A stretch of 58,561 bases of DNA from Nostocales cyanobacterium LEGE 11386 (GCA_015207155.1 JADEXK010000039.1:1-58561), one strand, 5' to 3'. Counted from the first letter of the stretch, positions 43,225-52,245 are shown. Numbers and translations are program-made. Notes: generated from the sequence alone by a model not told the origin.

Positions 43225-44814
43225 ATGTCATTCACACCCATGCACACACAAAAATCAAAAATCAAAAATAGGCGTTTGTCTGCAAGAAACTACGCTAAAA
43301 GCAGTAAATTTAACTCAAAAATCAAAGGAGTTAATCTAGGAATTAAAAGACTATCTCCTAGTTGGCAGGCTTGTTTACCTTTAGCTTGTTTGATTGTTTT
43401 GGGTTGGGGTTATGTAGCAGTTGCCCAAACACCAGATGCGGGGCCAACAACAGCAGAACTCAAAATTGCTCTTGATACTCTGTGGGTGGCGATCGCGGCA
43501 TTTTTAGTATTCTTCATGAATGCTGGTTTTGGCATGTTAGAAACCGGCTTTTGTCGCCAGAAAAACGCTGTCAATGTTCTCTCAAAAAACTTGATTGTAT
43601 TTGCTCTGGCTAGCATTGCCTTTTGGGCAATTGGTTTTGGCTTAATGTTTGGCGATGGTAATAACTTCTTAGGAACCTCTGGGTTTTTCCTCACAGGAGC
43701 AGATAACAGTCCAGCAACAGGCGACGCTTATAAAGGTGTCTTCAGTGCCTTGAATTGGGCTGGTGTACCTTTAGCTGCCAAGTTTTTATTTCAATTGGCG
43801 TTTGCTGGAACAGCTGCCACAATTGTTTCCGGTGCGGTTGCCGAACGAATTAAATTTGTTGACTTTTTAATCTTCAGCGTCCTACTTGTAGGTATTGCCT
43901 ACCCCATAACCGGACATTGGATTTGGGGTGGTGGTTGGCTAAGTGAATTTGGATTCTGGGATTTTGCCGGTTCTACCGTTGTCCACTCAGTCGGTGGTTG
44001 GGCAGCCTTAATGGGAGCAGCATTTCTAGGGCCACGTATTGGTAAATATCAAGATCGGCAAGTTGTGGCTTTACCCGGTCACAATATGAGTATTGCCACA
44101 TTAGGCTGTTTGATTCTGTGGTTGGGTTGGTTTGGTTTTAACCCTGGTTCCACAATGGCTGCTGATGCTGAGGCGATCGCCCACATTGCTGTCACAACTA
44201 ACATGGCCGCGGCGGCGGGTGGAATTGCCGCTACAGGTACAGCCTGGATTTACTTAGGTAAACCAGACTTGTCAATGATTATCAACGGCATTTTGGCTGG
44301 CTTGGTAGGAATTACAGCCCCTTGTGCTTTCGTCAATATTCCTGGTTCCTTAATAATTGGCTTCATTGCTGGAGTCATAGTAGTTTTTTCAGTAACACTG
44401 TTTGACAAAATCCGCATTGATGACCCAGTAGGAGCGACCTCAGTTCACCTAGTTTGTGGTATTTGGGGAACCCTAGCAGTTGGTCTATGGTCTGTTGGAC
44501 CTGGTGTTTATTCCTGGTATGGTGACGGTGCTGGCCCATCTGCGGGTTTATTTGCTGGTGGTGGCTTAGGACAATTCTTCATTCAACTGGTTGGCGTTCT
44601 CGCTGTAGGTGGAATAACAGTTCTTCTCAGCAGTATCTTCTGGCTGATACTAAAGGCTTCTTTGGGTATCCGAGTTACTCGGGAAGAAGAATTAGAAGGT
44701 TTGGATATCGGCGAACATGGCATGGAAGCCTACAGTGGATTCCTCAAAGAGGCTACCCCTGGCGGATTTCCTGAAGGACATAGTTCAGCCGAAATAGCAC
44801 CGGATAAATATTGA
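43225..44814 (+). CDS. amt: Ammonium transporter (Amt family)
   Basis: A 529-residue protein with about 11-12 membrane helices. Family motifs include FFMNAGFGMLETGFCRQKN, GAVAERIKF, DFAGSTVVHSVGGWAALMGA with the first of the pore His pair, and VHLVCGIWGTLAVGLW with the second. It imports ammonium or methylammonium. The N-terminal 55 residues before the first helix are basic and unusually long; they include an Ala-Gln signal-like site (VAVAQTP). A shorter start at 43240 is possible. The long upstream spacer suggests nitrogen control, but only a weak NtcA-like site is seen. Confidence 0.93.
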   Translation: MSFTPMHTQKSKIKNRRLSARNYAKSSKFNSKIKGVNLGIKRLSPSWQACLPLACLIVLGWGYVAVAQTPDAGPTTAELKIALDTLWVAIAAFLVFFMNAGFGMLETGFCRQKNAVNVLSKNLIVFALASIAFWAIGFGLMFGDGNNFLGTSGFFLTGADNSPATGDAYKGVFSALNWAGVPLAAKFLFQLAFAGTAATIVSGAVAERIKFVDFLIFSVLLVGIAYPITGHWIWGGGWLSEFGFWDFAGSTVVHSVGGWAALMGAAFLGPRIGKYQDRQVVALPGHNMSIATLGCLILWLGWFGFNPGSTMAADAEAIAHIAVTTNMAAAAGGIAATGTAWIYLGKPDLSMIINGILAGLVGITAPCAFVNIPGSLIIGFIAGVIVVFSVTLFDKIRIDDPVGATSVHLVCGIWGTLAVGLWSVGPGVYSWYGDGAGPSAGLFAGGGLGQFFIQLVGVLAVGGITVLLSSIFWLILKASLGIRVTREEELEGLDIGEHGMEAYSGFLKEATPGGFPEGHSSAEIAPDKY

Positions 44815-44841
44815 TTTTGTTTGATTTAATTTTTGATAAAT

Positions 44842-44889
44842 ACCCGCCCCTGAAACTTTTGCCTTTCATCAAAGTGGCGGGTTTTTTTC
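44842..44889 (+). terminator. Rho-independent terminator of amt
   Basis: ACCCGCC (44842-44848) pairs with GGCGGGT (44876-44882), followed by a run of T, 28 bases after the amt stop. Confidence 0.8.
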
Positions 44890-45057
44890 TGCTTTCAGAC
44901 ATTTGTCATAATTTAATTAAAGATGCGATCGCACGCTAGGAAAAGTTTCGGTTTCATCTTCCACCATCTTGCCACCTTTACTTGTATTTCAACTTTGTCC
45001 AAATGCGATCGCTTCTATCATTTCACATATTTTTACTTGAATTCCCTGTAAATTAGG

Positions 45058-45309
45058 ATGTCTATCGACAAGAAAGAACTTGTACGCCGTGTTTCCGACC
45101 GGGTAATTAAAGGAACTGGTACAGTAGAAGAAATCATAGACGCTACCCTAGAAGAAATTTATGAATCTCTCAAACAGGGGAATAGTGTCTCACTGCGGAA
45201 CTTTGGCACTTTCTATGTAAGAGTAGAATGTGAAAGTTGGGTCTTCAAATTTAATCCCTCCCAGAGGTTGCGTAAGTTGTTTGGCTGGTCGTCTACTTCT
45301 AAGGATTAA
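45058..45309 (+). CDS. Short HU/IHF-like DNA-binding protein
   Basis: An 83-residue protein. The first 50 residues (MSIDKKELVRRVSDRVIKG...VSLRNFGTFYVR) match the helical dimerisation half and first strands of HU. The usual beta-arm with the RNPxTG segment is missing: the sequence goes directly from FYVRVECESW to FKFNPSQRLRKLFGW. It could bind DNA differently from HU. It faces the HsdR relic tail to tail with a 4-base overlap. Confidence 0.75.
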   Translation: MSIDKKELVRRVSDRVIKGTGTVEEIIDATLEEIYESLKQGNSVSLRNFGTFYVRVECESWVFKFNPSQRLRKLFGWSSTSKD

Positions 45310-45818
45310 CAGCTTCTAACTCTTTCTTGTGCGACAACAACCATGTTCAGAATTTCTTCCAGTTCTGCTTCTTCAAACAACCCATGCACTGCTCCAACTC
45401 GGCTAAACGGTGGTTGTTGCAAATCGTGAACCGTTAACCTTGCCCGCCGCAATATCGCCGAGCGCATAGTTCTAAGAAAGTAAATTTGCTGGGCTGAAAA
45501 ACCGGGATGGGCAGCAATAAACTCCTCAAACGCCGTAGAAATTTCTTCTTCCTGGCTGGTAATTTGCACTAATCCTAGAATATGACGCAGGAAATCTATG
45601 AGCGTAGCATTGGGGCGACTATACACCTTAAAATCATCCAGCGTTCGGTCAGCATAATCGCTAGCTTGCCGCTTACCAGCTAAAGCATCGCGACTGCTTC
45701 TTTTTGCCTCTACAATAGCTAATGGTTTGCCATCTCTATTTACAAGAGCATAGTCAACGTATTCCTTACCAAATATTTTTTGTGTTGGGTTTCTTTCATC
45801 AGAGTCACAAAAGAGCAT
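45306..45818 (-). pseudogene. HsdR relic: type I restriction subunit lacking the helicase
   Basis: A 170-residue frame joining two distant parts of an HsdR-like subunit (about 800-1000 residues in full). Residues 1-57 carry a nuclease motif region YVDYALVNRDGKPLAIVEAKRSSRDALAGKRQASDYAD with the Asp and EAK of the PD-(D/E)XK site. Residues from about 60 on (FKVYSRPNATLIDFLRHILG to the end) match the C-terminal region. The helicase domains between are gone, yet the frame stays open. No hsdM or hsdS is adjacent. I read it as a deletion derivative; a functional mini-protein is possible. Confidence 0.65.
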
Positions 45819-45964
45819 TAGTTATGTAGCTTGGCGATCGCCTGGATTATTTTCTCAATAAAGTACCCTCCAAAGACGAAATTGGAGGGGTATATATTAA
45901 AGGAAATTATTACACGACCTTATAATGTGGTGAGATGAGCGATATTATACTCAAGAGGAAGTTG

Positions 45965-46360
45965 CTATATTTGTATAGTCACGCCATTAGGAAGCCTGAT
46001 GCGGCCGTTCCGAAGTCTGACTGTGCTTCTCACAGGAACAATTTCCTGACTGGGAAGAATAAAATCACCGTTGGGTAATCTCCAGTAACCTTGATTACGC
46101 AGTCTGACTAATCTCCTCCGAGAAACAATTTGCCCGTTAGGCAGTCTGATATCACCATTAGAAAGTCTAATTACTCTTCCTCTTCTGTTGGGAGTAACAA
46201 CTTTTCTGCTAGGAGTAAATACTCTCCTGGGAGTAACAACTCTAGCGCGGCTGGGTCTATAATGGTGTCTTGGTCTAGCACTTGCAGGTGTGGACAAGAA
46301 AATTGGTGAAACTATTAGAGCCACAGCCAAAAGCATGGCGGGGCGAATTGGTTTCAACAT
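45965..46360 (-). CDS. Secreted basic protein with RLPNG repeats
   Basis: A 131-residue protein with a signal peptide (about 1-28, MLKPIRPAMLLAVALIVSPIFLSTPASA). The mature part is Arg-rich at first, then carries repeating RLxNGxIRLPNG-type units at about 65-130: RLSNGDIRLPNGQIV, RLRNQGYWRLPNGDFIL and RLRNGRIRLPNG. Function unknown; the pattern suggests a small beta-repeat structure. Start 46360 is chosen because the signal peptide begins there; the longer frame adds an unlikely N-terminus. Confidence 0.68.
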   Translation of the reverse strand: MLKPIRPAMLLAVALIVSPIFLSTPASARPRHHYRPSRARVVTPRRVFTPSRKVVTPNRRGRVIRLSNGDIRLPNGQIVSRRRLVRLRNQGYWRLPNGDFILPSQEIVPVRSTVRLRNGRIRLPNGVTIQI

Positions 46361-46966
46361 AAAATCGACTCCATTATTTGCACAAAATTTCAATTGTGTT
46401 TAATTTCCTATCAGGAAATTGGCAATTGACTTGGAGTCATTATCTACCAAAAAGTACCCACTTATACATGACAAAAGTCACTAATAACTCCGAAATAGAA
46501 TATGACTAAAGTCATTAATCTTCCTATCTTTCTGAGAAGATAATCCACGACTAACACTTAACTAGTTAAATACCAGCAAGCCTCACTAAGTGTTAATGTT
46601 TTTAGAGGAAATTTTTCTAGATCTGGGAATAAAAAGCTGGGCGGTGCTAAATTTTGAATATGAAATTTAAACATTAACCCTTCTCAACTGCTACTCTCTG
46701 GGAATCTGTGCCTCTACGTGATACAAATTTGCGGTTATGAAGCTCACCCTACCCTGCTAACGCGAGGATGGGGAGTGCAGCGAATTTTGTTCAATTAGTA
46801 ACGGATTAAAATCTTCTCTCCTGTCAATGGTGATGTCAACAGGTAAATTAGGTTAAGGTGATTGATGCAGCCAGTGCTAACGACTTGAAACTTTACCTTT
46901 CGTCTAAAGCAGAGATCGTTTAAGCTAGCTGGAAGATTCTTTGATTTGTGGCTAAGAGGCGGTAGT
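46361..46966. other. Gene-free stretch upstream of the TPR gene
   Basis: ATGACTAAAGTCAT at 46501-46514 is a palindrome, and CATGACAAAAGTCACTAATAA about 30 bases before it resembles it, so a pair of operator-like sites may serve the divergent secreted-protein gene. A small repeat lies near 46750-46790. No gene is seen. Confidence 0.4.
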
Positions 46967-47836
46967 GTGCCCAAACATGTTAGTTTGATTTCTTTTCTCG
47001 TTGTCTGTAGTTTGTGGAGTCTGCCCAGAGCAGCTCAGGCACAGGCATTGATCCCCCATACACTGCAATTAGATGCAGCAAAATTGGAGAAGCAGGGGTT
47101 GAGTTTAGCACAAGAGGCAGCTCAACTCGGTCAATTTCAGCAGTTTGAGTTGGCTTTGCCACGCGCTCGACTGGCTAGTCAACTGGCACCCCAGAATGAT
47201 AGAGTTTGGTTTCTGTTAGGTGGTTTGCATTTGCAAACTAAAGATTTTGATGGGGCCACGGCCGCATTGAAAAAAGCACAATCTCTCAATCCCAAAAATC
47301 CTGACGTTCTGTTTGCTTTGGGTTCGGCTAATTTCCAACAGCAAAAGTACCAAGCTGCGGCAGATAATTACAAAGAAGGTTTGAAGTTAAAACCTGATAA
47401 TGCAGAAGGGTTGTTTGATTTGGGTAATGCTTACTATATGTTAGGTCGATTGCCAGAGGCGATCGCCCAGTATAATAAATCCTTCTCTCAAGATAAAAAA
47501 TTCTGGCCGGCGATTAATAACATTGGCTTAATCAACTATGAACAGGGTGATGTCGAAGGAGCGATTAAGCAATGGCGCACCTCTGTTAGCATTGACAAGC
47601 AAGCCGCAGAGCCTTTATTAGCATTAGCAGTAGCACTGTATACTAAAGGCGATCGCCAACAAGGCCTAACAATGGGAGAAGCTGCTATCCGCATCGATCA
47701 GCGCTATGCCGATTTGGATTTCCTCAAGGAAAACCTCTGGGGCAAACGCCTACTGTCTGATGCAAAAACATTCCTAGAATTGCCACCCATTCAAGCTGCT
47801 CTACAGCAACAGGAAAACTCACCAGCTCCCAGGTAA
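46967..47836 (+). CDS. Secreted or membrane-anchored TPR protein
   Basis: A 289-residue protein with a signal sequence (about 1-28, ending AAQAQA) and about five tetratricopeptide repeats from residue 45 to 240, such as VLFALGSANFQQQKYQAAADNYKEG and AEGLFDLGNAYYMLGRLPEA. TPRs mediate protein contacts; partners are unknown. GTG at 46967 is preferred over the TTG at 46946 because AGAGG lies 6-10 bases upstream of it. Confidence 0.8.
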   Translation: MPKHVSLISFLVVCSLWSLPRAAQAQALIPHTLQLDAAKLEKQGLSLAQEAAQLGQFQQFELALPRARLASQLAPQNDRVWFLLGGLHLQTKDFDGATAALKKAQSLNPKNPDVLFALGSANFQQQKYQAAADNYKEGLKLKPDNAEGLFDLGNAYYMLGRLPEAIAQYNKSFSQDKKFWPAINNIGLINYEQGDVEGAIKQWRTSVSIDKQAAEPLLALAVALYTKGDRQQGLTMGEAAIRIDQRYADLDFLKENLWGKRLLSDAKTFLELPPIQAALQQQENSPAPR

Positions 47837-48169
47837 GGGGATAATTACTACTTCATAATTCGTAATACCTCTTTTCCTGCAAAACGCTCAGTGCCAAAGG
47901 CGCACACTGGATGAATGCTTTAAGTACAGCTATGCCGCAGGCGTAGTTCGTAATTTGTCATTACAGGTGTTGTCCTTGTGATTTAACAACTACGAATTTT
48001 AGTGACAACCTACCCAAGAGGCAAAAATTTAAAAATCTTTACTTTTTGCCTCATCTACTTAACTACTTGCCGAACACTGTCATTTTATAGTACATATATA
48101 CTAAACAAAGCAAGGATATTTGCCCAGAAAATACTTTGGGCGAATCTTCCTGGCAAAGGTCGTCAGTGC
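47837..48169. other. Spacer between TPR gene and response regulator gene
   Basis: It contains AATTCGTAAT-type small repeats near 47858 and 47948 and no gene. A 107-codon plus-strand frame starting at 48002 overlaps the response regulator gene and lacks any features. Confidence 0.45.
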
Positions 48170-48574
48170 TTAGTGGATATCTGTGGGGAGAAGTGCAATG
48201 ATTTGTTCAACAAACTGTTGATGATCTACAACAGGCTTAGAGATGTAGCCATCAGCACCGCTTTGATGAAGGAAGTTTTCGCGATCGCCTTCCATGGCAT
48301 GTGCCGTTACCAGAATAACAGGTAAGTTTGCCGTTTGTGGGTCAGATTTCAACATTTGTGTAATTTTGATGCCATCAACAGACTGACCTTGGTATACGCT
48401 TCTTGACAAAGAAACATCCATCAAAATTAGGTCAGCTTCTCCTGACTGGGCAATCTTAATTACTTCTTCCACATTTTCTGTGTGTTTCACATCCAAGCCA
48501 CCCCGCTTGGTCAAAATTTTGGAAAAAACGCGAGCATTAATCAGATCGTCTTCAACAATCAAAACGGTTTTCAT
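48170..48574 (-). CDS. Single-domain (DivK/CheY-like) response regulator
   Basis: A 134-residue receiver with no output domain. VLIVEDDLINARVFSKIL is the start, Asp53 in LILMDVSLSR is the phospho-acceptor, and VTAHAMEGDRENF plus YISKPV complete the site. A partner kinase is not in the window. ATG at 48574 is chosen since the domain starts there. It is divergent from the topoisomerase gene, 227 bases away. Confidence 0.9.
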   Translation of the reverse strand: MKTVLIVEDDLINARVFSKILTKRGGLDVKHTENVEEVIKIAQSGEADLILMDVSLSRSVYQGQSVDGIKITQMLKSDPQTANLPVILVTAHAMEGDRENFLHQSGADGYISKPVVDHQQFVEQIIALLPTDIH

Positions 48575-48801
48575 GAGAATTTTATTTATAGAGGTGAGGG
48601 AGATTACAACCTGACCAAAACAGTTGTCTAGTTTCTTTTTAATCATCAATTGGCATCCCCGTCATCAAGGATAATACTACTGCTTTTTACCCTTTTGTTA
48701 TCAAGATTGTGTCAGGAATCTCATTTCATCCGTTATGCTGTGTTTGCTGCGGTGTTCAATTCAAGCGACCTTTGTGTAATTAAATTTCAGGGAAAAAACT
48801 C

Positions 48802-51312
48802 ATGGCAAAACAGTTAAACCTTCTCTCATCGGGACAGGTCATCACAACAGCCCTGCACACGGAGATGCAACGGTCTTATCTAGAATATGCCATGAGTGTG
48901 ATTGTTGGGCGGGCACTACCAGACGTGCGTGATGGCTTAAAGCCAGTGCATCGGCGGATTTTATATGCCATGCATGAATTAGGCCTAACACCAGATAGAC
49001 CTTATCGTAAGTGCGCCCGTGTAGTAGGGGATGTGCTAGGTAAATACCATCCCCACGGTGACCAAGCAGTTTACGATGCCTTAGTGAGGCTAGTACAGGA
49101 ATTTTCCAGTCGCTATCCCTTACTGGCAGGACATGGCAACTTTGGTAGCGTCGATAATGATCCACCAGCAGCGATGCGTTATACCGAAACGCGTCTCGCA
49201 CCCATCAGCCATGAGGGCATGTTGGCAGAAATTGGCGAGGAAACGGTGGAATTTATCGGTAACTTCGATAATTCCCAGCAAGAACCTACGGTATTGCCTG
49301 CTCAGTTACCTTTTCTGTTGCTTAATGGCTGTGCTGGTATTGCCGTAGGGATGGCGACAAATATTCCCCCGCACAACTTGGGAGAATTAGTTGATGGCTT
49401 GATTGCCTTAATCGATCAGCCTGATTTGTCAGACGAGAAGTTATGGGACATAATTCCCGGCCCGGACTTTCCTACTGGTGGAGAAATAGTTGGTAATTCA
49501 GGGATTCGCGAAGCATACGCCACTGGTAAAGGTGGAATTTTGCTGCGGGGAGTCGCCAATATGGAGGAAATTGCACCTACTAGGGGTAGCAAGCGCCGGA
49601 CGGCAATTATTATTACCGAATTGCCTTATCAAGTGAATAAAGCAGGCTGGATTGAAAAAGTAGCAGACTTAGTAAATCAAGGTCGCCTGCAAGGAATTTC
49701 CGATCTGCGGGACGAGAGCGATCGCGAAGGGATGCGAGTGGTAATTGAACTGAAACGCGATACTAATCCCCAAGAAGTTCTCCAGCACTTGTATCACCAA
49801 ACCGCTTTACAAAGCAACTTTGGGGCAATTCTCTTAGCCTTGGTAGATGGACAACCCCGCCAGTTAAGCTTACGCCAGATGTTACAGGAGTTTTTAAAAT
49901 TCCGGGAGCAAACCCTAAATCGTCGCTACAGCTATGAGTTGGGTAAGGCGGAAAGTCGGCTGCATATTGTCACAGGTTTGCTCAATGCACTGTCTCAACT
50001 AGATCAGGTAATTGAAATTTTACGGCAAGCAGCTGATGGTAGTACAGCAAAAATGGCTCTTTGTAGTCGCCTGGATTTGAGCGAAGAACAAGGAGATGCA
50101 ATTCTCGCCATGCCATTACGCCGCCTCACTAGTTTAGAACAGCGCAACTTGCAGCAAGAATTTGAGCAACTCAGCGAACAAATCGCTTTATTGCAACGAT
50201 TACTCAGCGATCGCCGAGAATTACTGAAAACACTGAAAAAAGATTTGCGATCGCTCAAGCGTAAGTATAACAATCCCCGGCGGACTAAGCTTTTGCTGAA
50301 CATCAGTGAGGAGTTACCCAAAAGTAAAGGAGCGGAAAAACTTAAAAGCAAAGCAGCCGCAGCAGAACTGCAAAATTTACCATCCTCTGAACCCGCAGAA
50401 GAAGTAATTTTGGAGTTTACCCAACGTGGATATGTGCGTCGAACTCAGCCATCAGGGAAAAAGTCGAAAGCTGAAAATGGTCTACACGACCATGACTTCA
50501 TGATCCAAACCGAGTTGACTGATACACATAAAGATTTGCTGGTACTAACTAGTAGTGGCAAAGTCTACCCTGTGAATGTGGGAGATATTCCCCCCACCAC
50601 TGGACGTTCTCCACGGGGAACACCACTGATTACAATGCTCACTAGTACCGCGCAAGGTGCCCAAGAAGCCGTGGTTAGCCGCTTAATTCTGCCGGAAAAT
50701 CTCGAAACTAGGCAGATAGTTCTCCTCACCAAACAGGGACGAATTAAGCGCCTGTCTTTGGGAGAATTTACTAACTTGACTCGTCGAGGAATTACGATTT
50801 TAAAGCTCAAAGAAGATGATGAATTGTTATTTACCCAGTTCACTACTCCCAAAGACAATTTAATTTTAGCCAGTTCGGGCGGACGCTTATTGAAGTTCGC
50901 CGCAGATGATCAACAACTCCCCGTTATGGGACGGACGGCGATGGGTTTACAAGCTTTTCGACTGCTGAAACATCAACAAATGGTTGGCTGTGTAACTGTG
51001 ACTGGAGAAGATAACTTGTTGTTGGTGACTGAAGAAGGATATGCCAAACGTCTGCCTGCAAGTAATTTAAAACGAGCTAATCGGGGAGATTTAGGGACAC
51101 AATCGCTGAAATTTGCTAGTAAAACGGATAATTTAGCTGGTATGGTTAAGGCGATCGCCTCTGGTGAGGTGGCACTGGTGACAAATAAAGAGCGCGTCAT
51201 GCGGATACCGATGGACACAGTGCCTATCTTGAGTAGAGATGGTAAGGGTGAAAGTATCCTGCAACTCCACCGCGATGAAAAAATTATTACGGTTGTAGAA
51301 GTGCAATCATAA
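48802..51312 (+). CDS. gyrA: Type IIA topoisomerase subunit A (GyrA/ParC-type, GyrA box absent)
   Basis: An 836-residue DNA-cleaving subunit. The N-terminal breakage-reunion domain is complete with Tyr127 in AAMRYTETRL and HGDQAVYD at 85-92, where the position matching E. coli Ser83 is Gln. The tower and C-gate follow (to about 500). The C-terminal beta-pinwheel (about 530-835) lacks the basic QRRGGKG GyrA box: after FTQRGYVRRTQPSGKK comes a short charged segment instead. It may therefore be a ParC-like decatenase rather than a true gyrase. Cyanobacteria usually have two such A subunits and one B; gyrB lies 5 kb away. Confidence 0.88.
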   Translation: MAKQLNLLSSGQVITTALHTEMQRSYLEYAMSVIVGRALPDVRDGLKPVHRRILYAMHELGLTPDRPYRKCARVVGDVLGKYHPHGDQAVYDALVRLVQEFSSRYPLLAGHGNFGSVDNDPPAAMRYTETRLAPISHEGMLAEIGEETVEFIGNFDNSQQEPTVLPAQLPFLLLNGCAGIAVGMATNIPPHNLGELVDGLIALIDQPDLSDEKLWDIIPGPDFPTGGEIVGNSGIREAYATGKGGILLRGVANMEEIAPTRGSKRRTAIIITELPYQVNKAGWIEKVADLVNQGRLQGISDLRDESDREGMRVVIELKRDTNPQEVLQHLYHQTALQSNFGAILLALVDGQPRQLSLRQMLQEFLKFREQTLNRRYSYELGKAESRLHIVTGLLNALSQLDQVIEILRQAADGSTAKMALCSRLDLSEEQGDAILAMPLRRLTSLEQRNLQQEFEQLSEQIALLQRLLSDRRELLKTLKKDLRSLKRKYNNPRRTKLLLNISEELPKSKGAEKLKSKAAAAELQNLPSSEPAEEVILEFTQRGYVRRTQPSGKKSKAENGLHDHDFMIQTELTDTHKDLLVLTSSGKVYPVNVGDIPPTTGRSPRGTPLITMLTSTAQGAQEAVVSRLILPENLETRQIVLLTKQGRIKRLSLGEFTNLTRRGITILKLKEDDELLFTQFTTPKDNLILASSGGRLLKFAADDQQLPVMGRTAMGLQAFRLLKHQQMVGCVTVTGEDNLLLVTEEGYAKRLPASNLKRANRGDLGTQSLKFASKTDNLAGMVKAIASGEVALVTNKERVMRIPMDTVPILSRDGKGESILQLHRDEKIITVVEVQS

Positions 51313-51342
51313 ATTGGCACAAACAAAATTAGAATTTATGGG

Positions 51343-51377
51343 AACCTCACATGACCAGAAGCCGTGTGAGGTTTTTT
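51343..51377 (+). terminator. Rho-independent terminator after the topoisomerase gene
   Basis: AACCTCACA (51343-51351) and TGTGAGGTT (51365-51373) form a 9-base-pair stem followed by a T-run. Confidence 0.85.
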
Positions 51378-51412
51378 GGTGAAGTGTGGCAAAGCGCAGC
51401 TTCATTGCTCAT

Positions 51413-51548
51413 AGGACTTACGCACAGGCAATGAAAAATTGAACCACAGAGGCACAGAGGAGCCATTGCGTTGCGCGGGTTCCCCGCGTTGTAGCAAATG
51501 GCGTAACACAGAGTAATAAGAGTTTGAGAGGTATTTTGCGTAAGTCCT
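51413..51548. repeat. MITE-like element, AGGACTTACGCA family
   Basis: Perfect 12-base terminal inverted repeats AGGACTTACGCA (51413-51424) and TGCGTAAGTCCT (51537-51548). The interior carries CCACAGAGGCACAGAG and a 41-base palindrome. Confidence 0.78.
51462..51502. repeat. 41-base palindromic small dispersed repeat, copy 2
   Basis: The same palindrome as at 29067-29107, but with T instead of C at position 5 and A instead of G at the pairing position, so the stem stays paired. Here it sits inside a different element family. Confidence 0.8.
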
Positions 51549-51578
51549 GGCTCAGAACAATCAACATTGTCCTAACCT

Positions 51579-51695
51579 AACGTGAGTTCGACAAATATCA
51601 AAAACCCCTCTCCAAACCTCTCTCCTGCGAGGAGCTACGGTGTACACAGAAGCCGAGTCGGAGAGGGTTGGGGTGAGGTTCATCGAATTCACGTT
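51579..51695. repeat. MITE-like element, AACGTGA family, copy 2
   Basis: Same terminal repeats and interior (CCCCTCTCCAAACCTCTC and GGTTGGGGTGAGG) as at 29009-29207, without the 41-base palindrome. A different short insert (CTACGGTGTACACAGAAGCC) is in the middle. Confidence 0.75.
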
Positions 51696-52026
51696 AACCT
51701 ATGCGATTACGGCTGTAAATGCTAAATTTTTCTAAAACTTTAATCAATGCTAAATACGGATTATCTTAGATTTTTAGCCAAAATTTTCTAGTCAACTGGT
51801 AGAATAATTAATAATTTATCTCAATAAATAGATTTTTCTGAAAAAACTTCTTTAACCCTCATTAACTCTATCTGGGGGTAGATGCTTTTCTTATAAATGA
51901 GTAATTTATGAATAAGTCAATATTTAGCAATAAAAGTATAAATTAACCTTGCATTTCTCAAAAACTTTGTTATATTAGTTTACATAAAGCAATAATCCTT
52001 CGTAAATCTAATTTGGAGTACCAACC

Positions 52027-52206
52027 ATGACAAACGCAACAAACGTTACTGCTCCAGTAACTGAAGATCGCAACGCTTGGCGTTGGGGCTTTACTCCTCA
52101 AGCAGAAATTTGGAACGGTCGCTTGGCAATGATTGGCTTTTTAGCAGCTGCATTAGTCGAGTTCTTTTCTGGTCAAGGCTTCCTTCATTTTTGGGGAATT
52201 CTGTAA
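52027..52206 (+). CDS. hli: High-light-inducible protein (one-helix CAB/ELIP family)
   Basis: A 59-residue protein. AEIWNGRLAMIGFLAA is the conserved chlorophyll-binding helix (ExxNxRxAMxGF), followed by VEFFSGQGFLHFWGIL. Such proteins sit in the thylakoid membrane, bind chlorophyll and carotenoid, and protect newly made chlorophyll-proteins or photosystem II intermediates under stress. Start at 52027 gives a normal length. A strong terminator follows, so it is monocistronic. Confidence 0.93.
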   Translation: MTNATNVTAPVTEDRNAWRWGFTPQAEIWNGRLAMIGFLAAALVEFFSGQGFLHFWGIL

Positions 52207-52245
52207 GTTTAATTACACAGAATTAGCTACATAAAAAAATAAATA

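Larger units (their letters stand above)
51313..52026. other. Repeat-rich spacer between topoisomerase gene and hli
   Basis: After the terminator it holds two MITE-like elements and a palindromic repeat, listed separately, within about 51413-51695. The 330 bases before hli are AT-rich and should contain the hli promoter; no high-light-response direct repeat of the known type is obvious. Confidence 0.5.

Noticed and set aside
48002..48325. 107-codon plus-strand frame
   Set aside because: It overlaps the response regulator on the other strand, whose receiver motifs are unambiguous.
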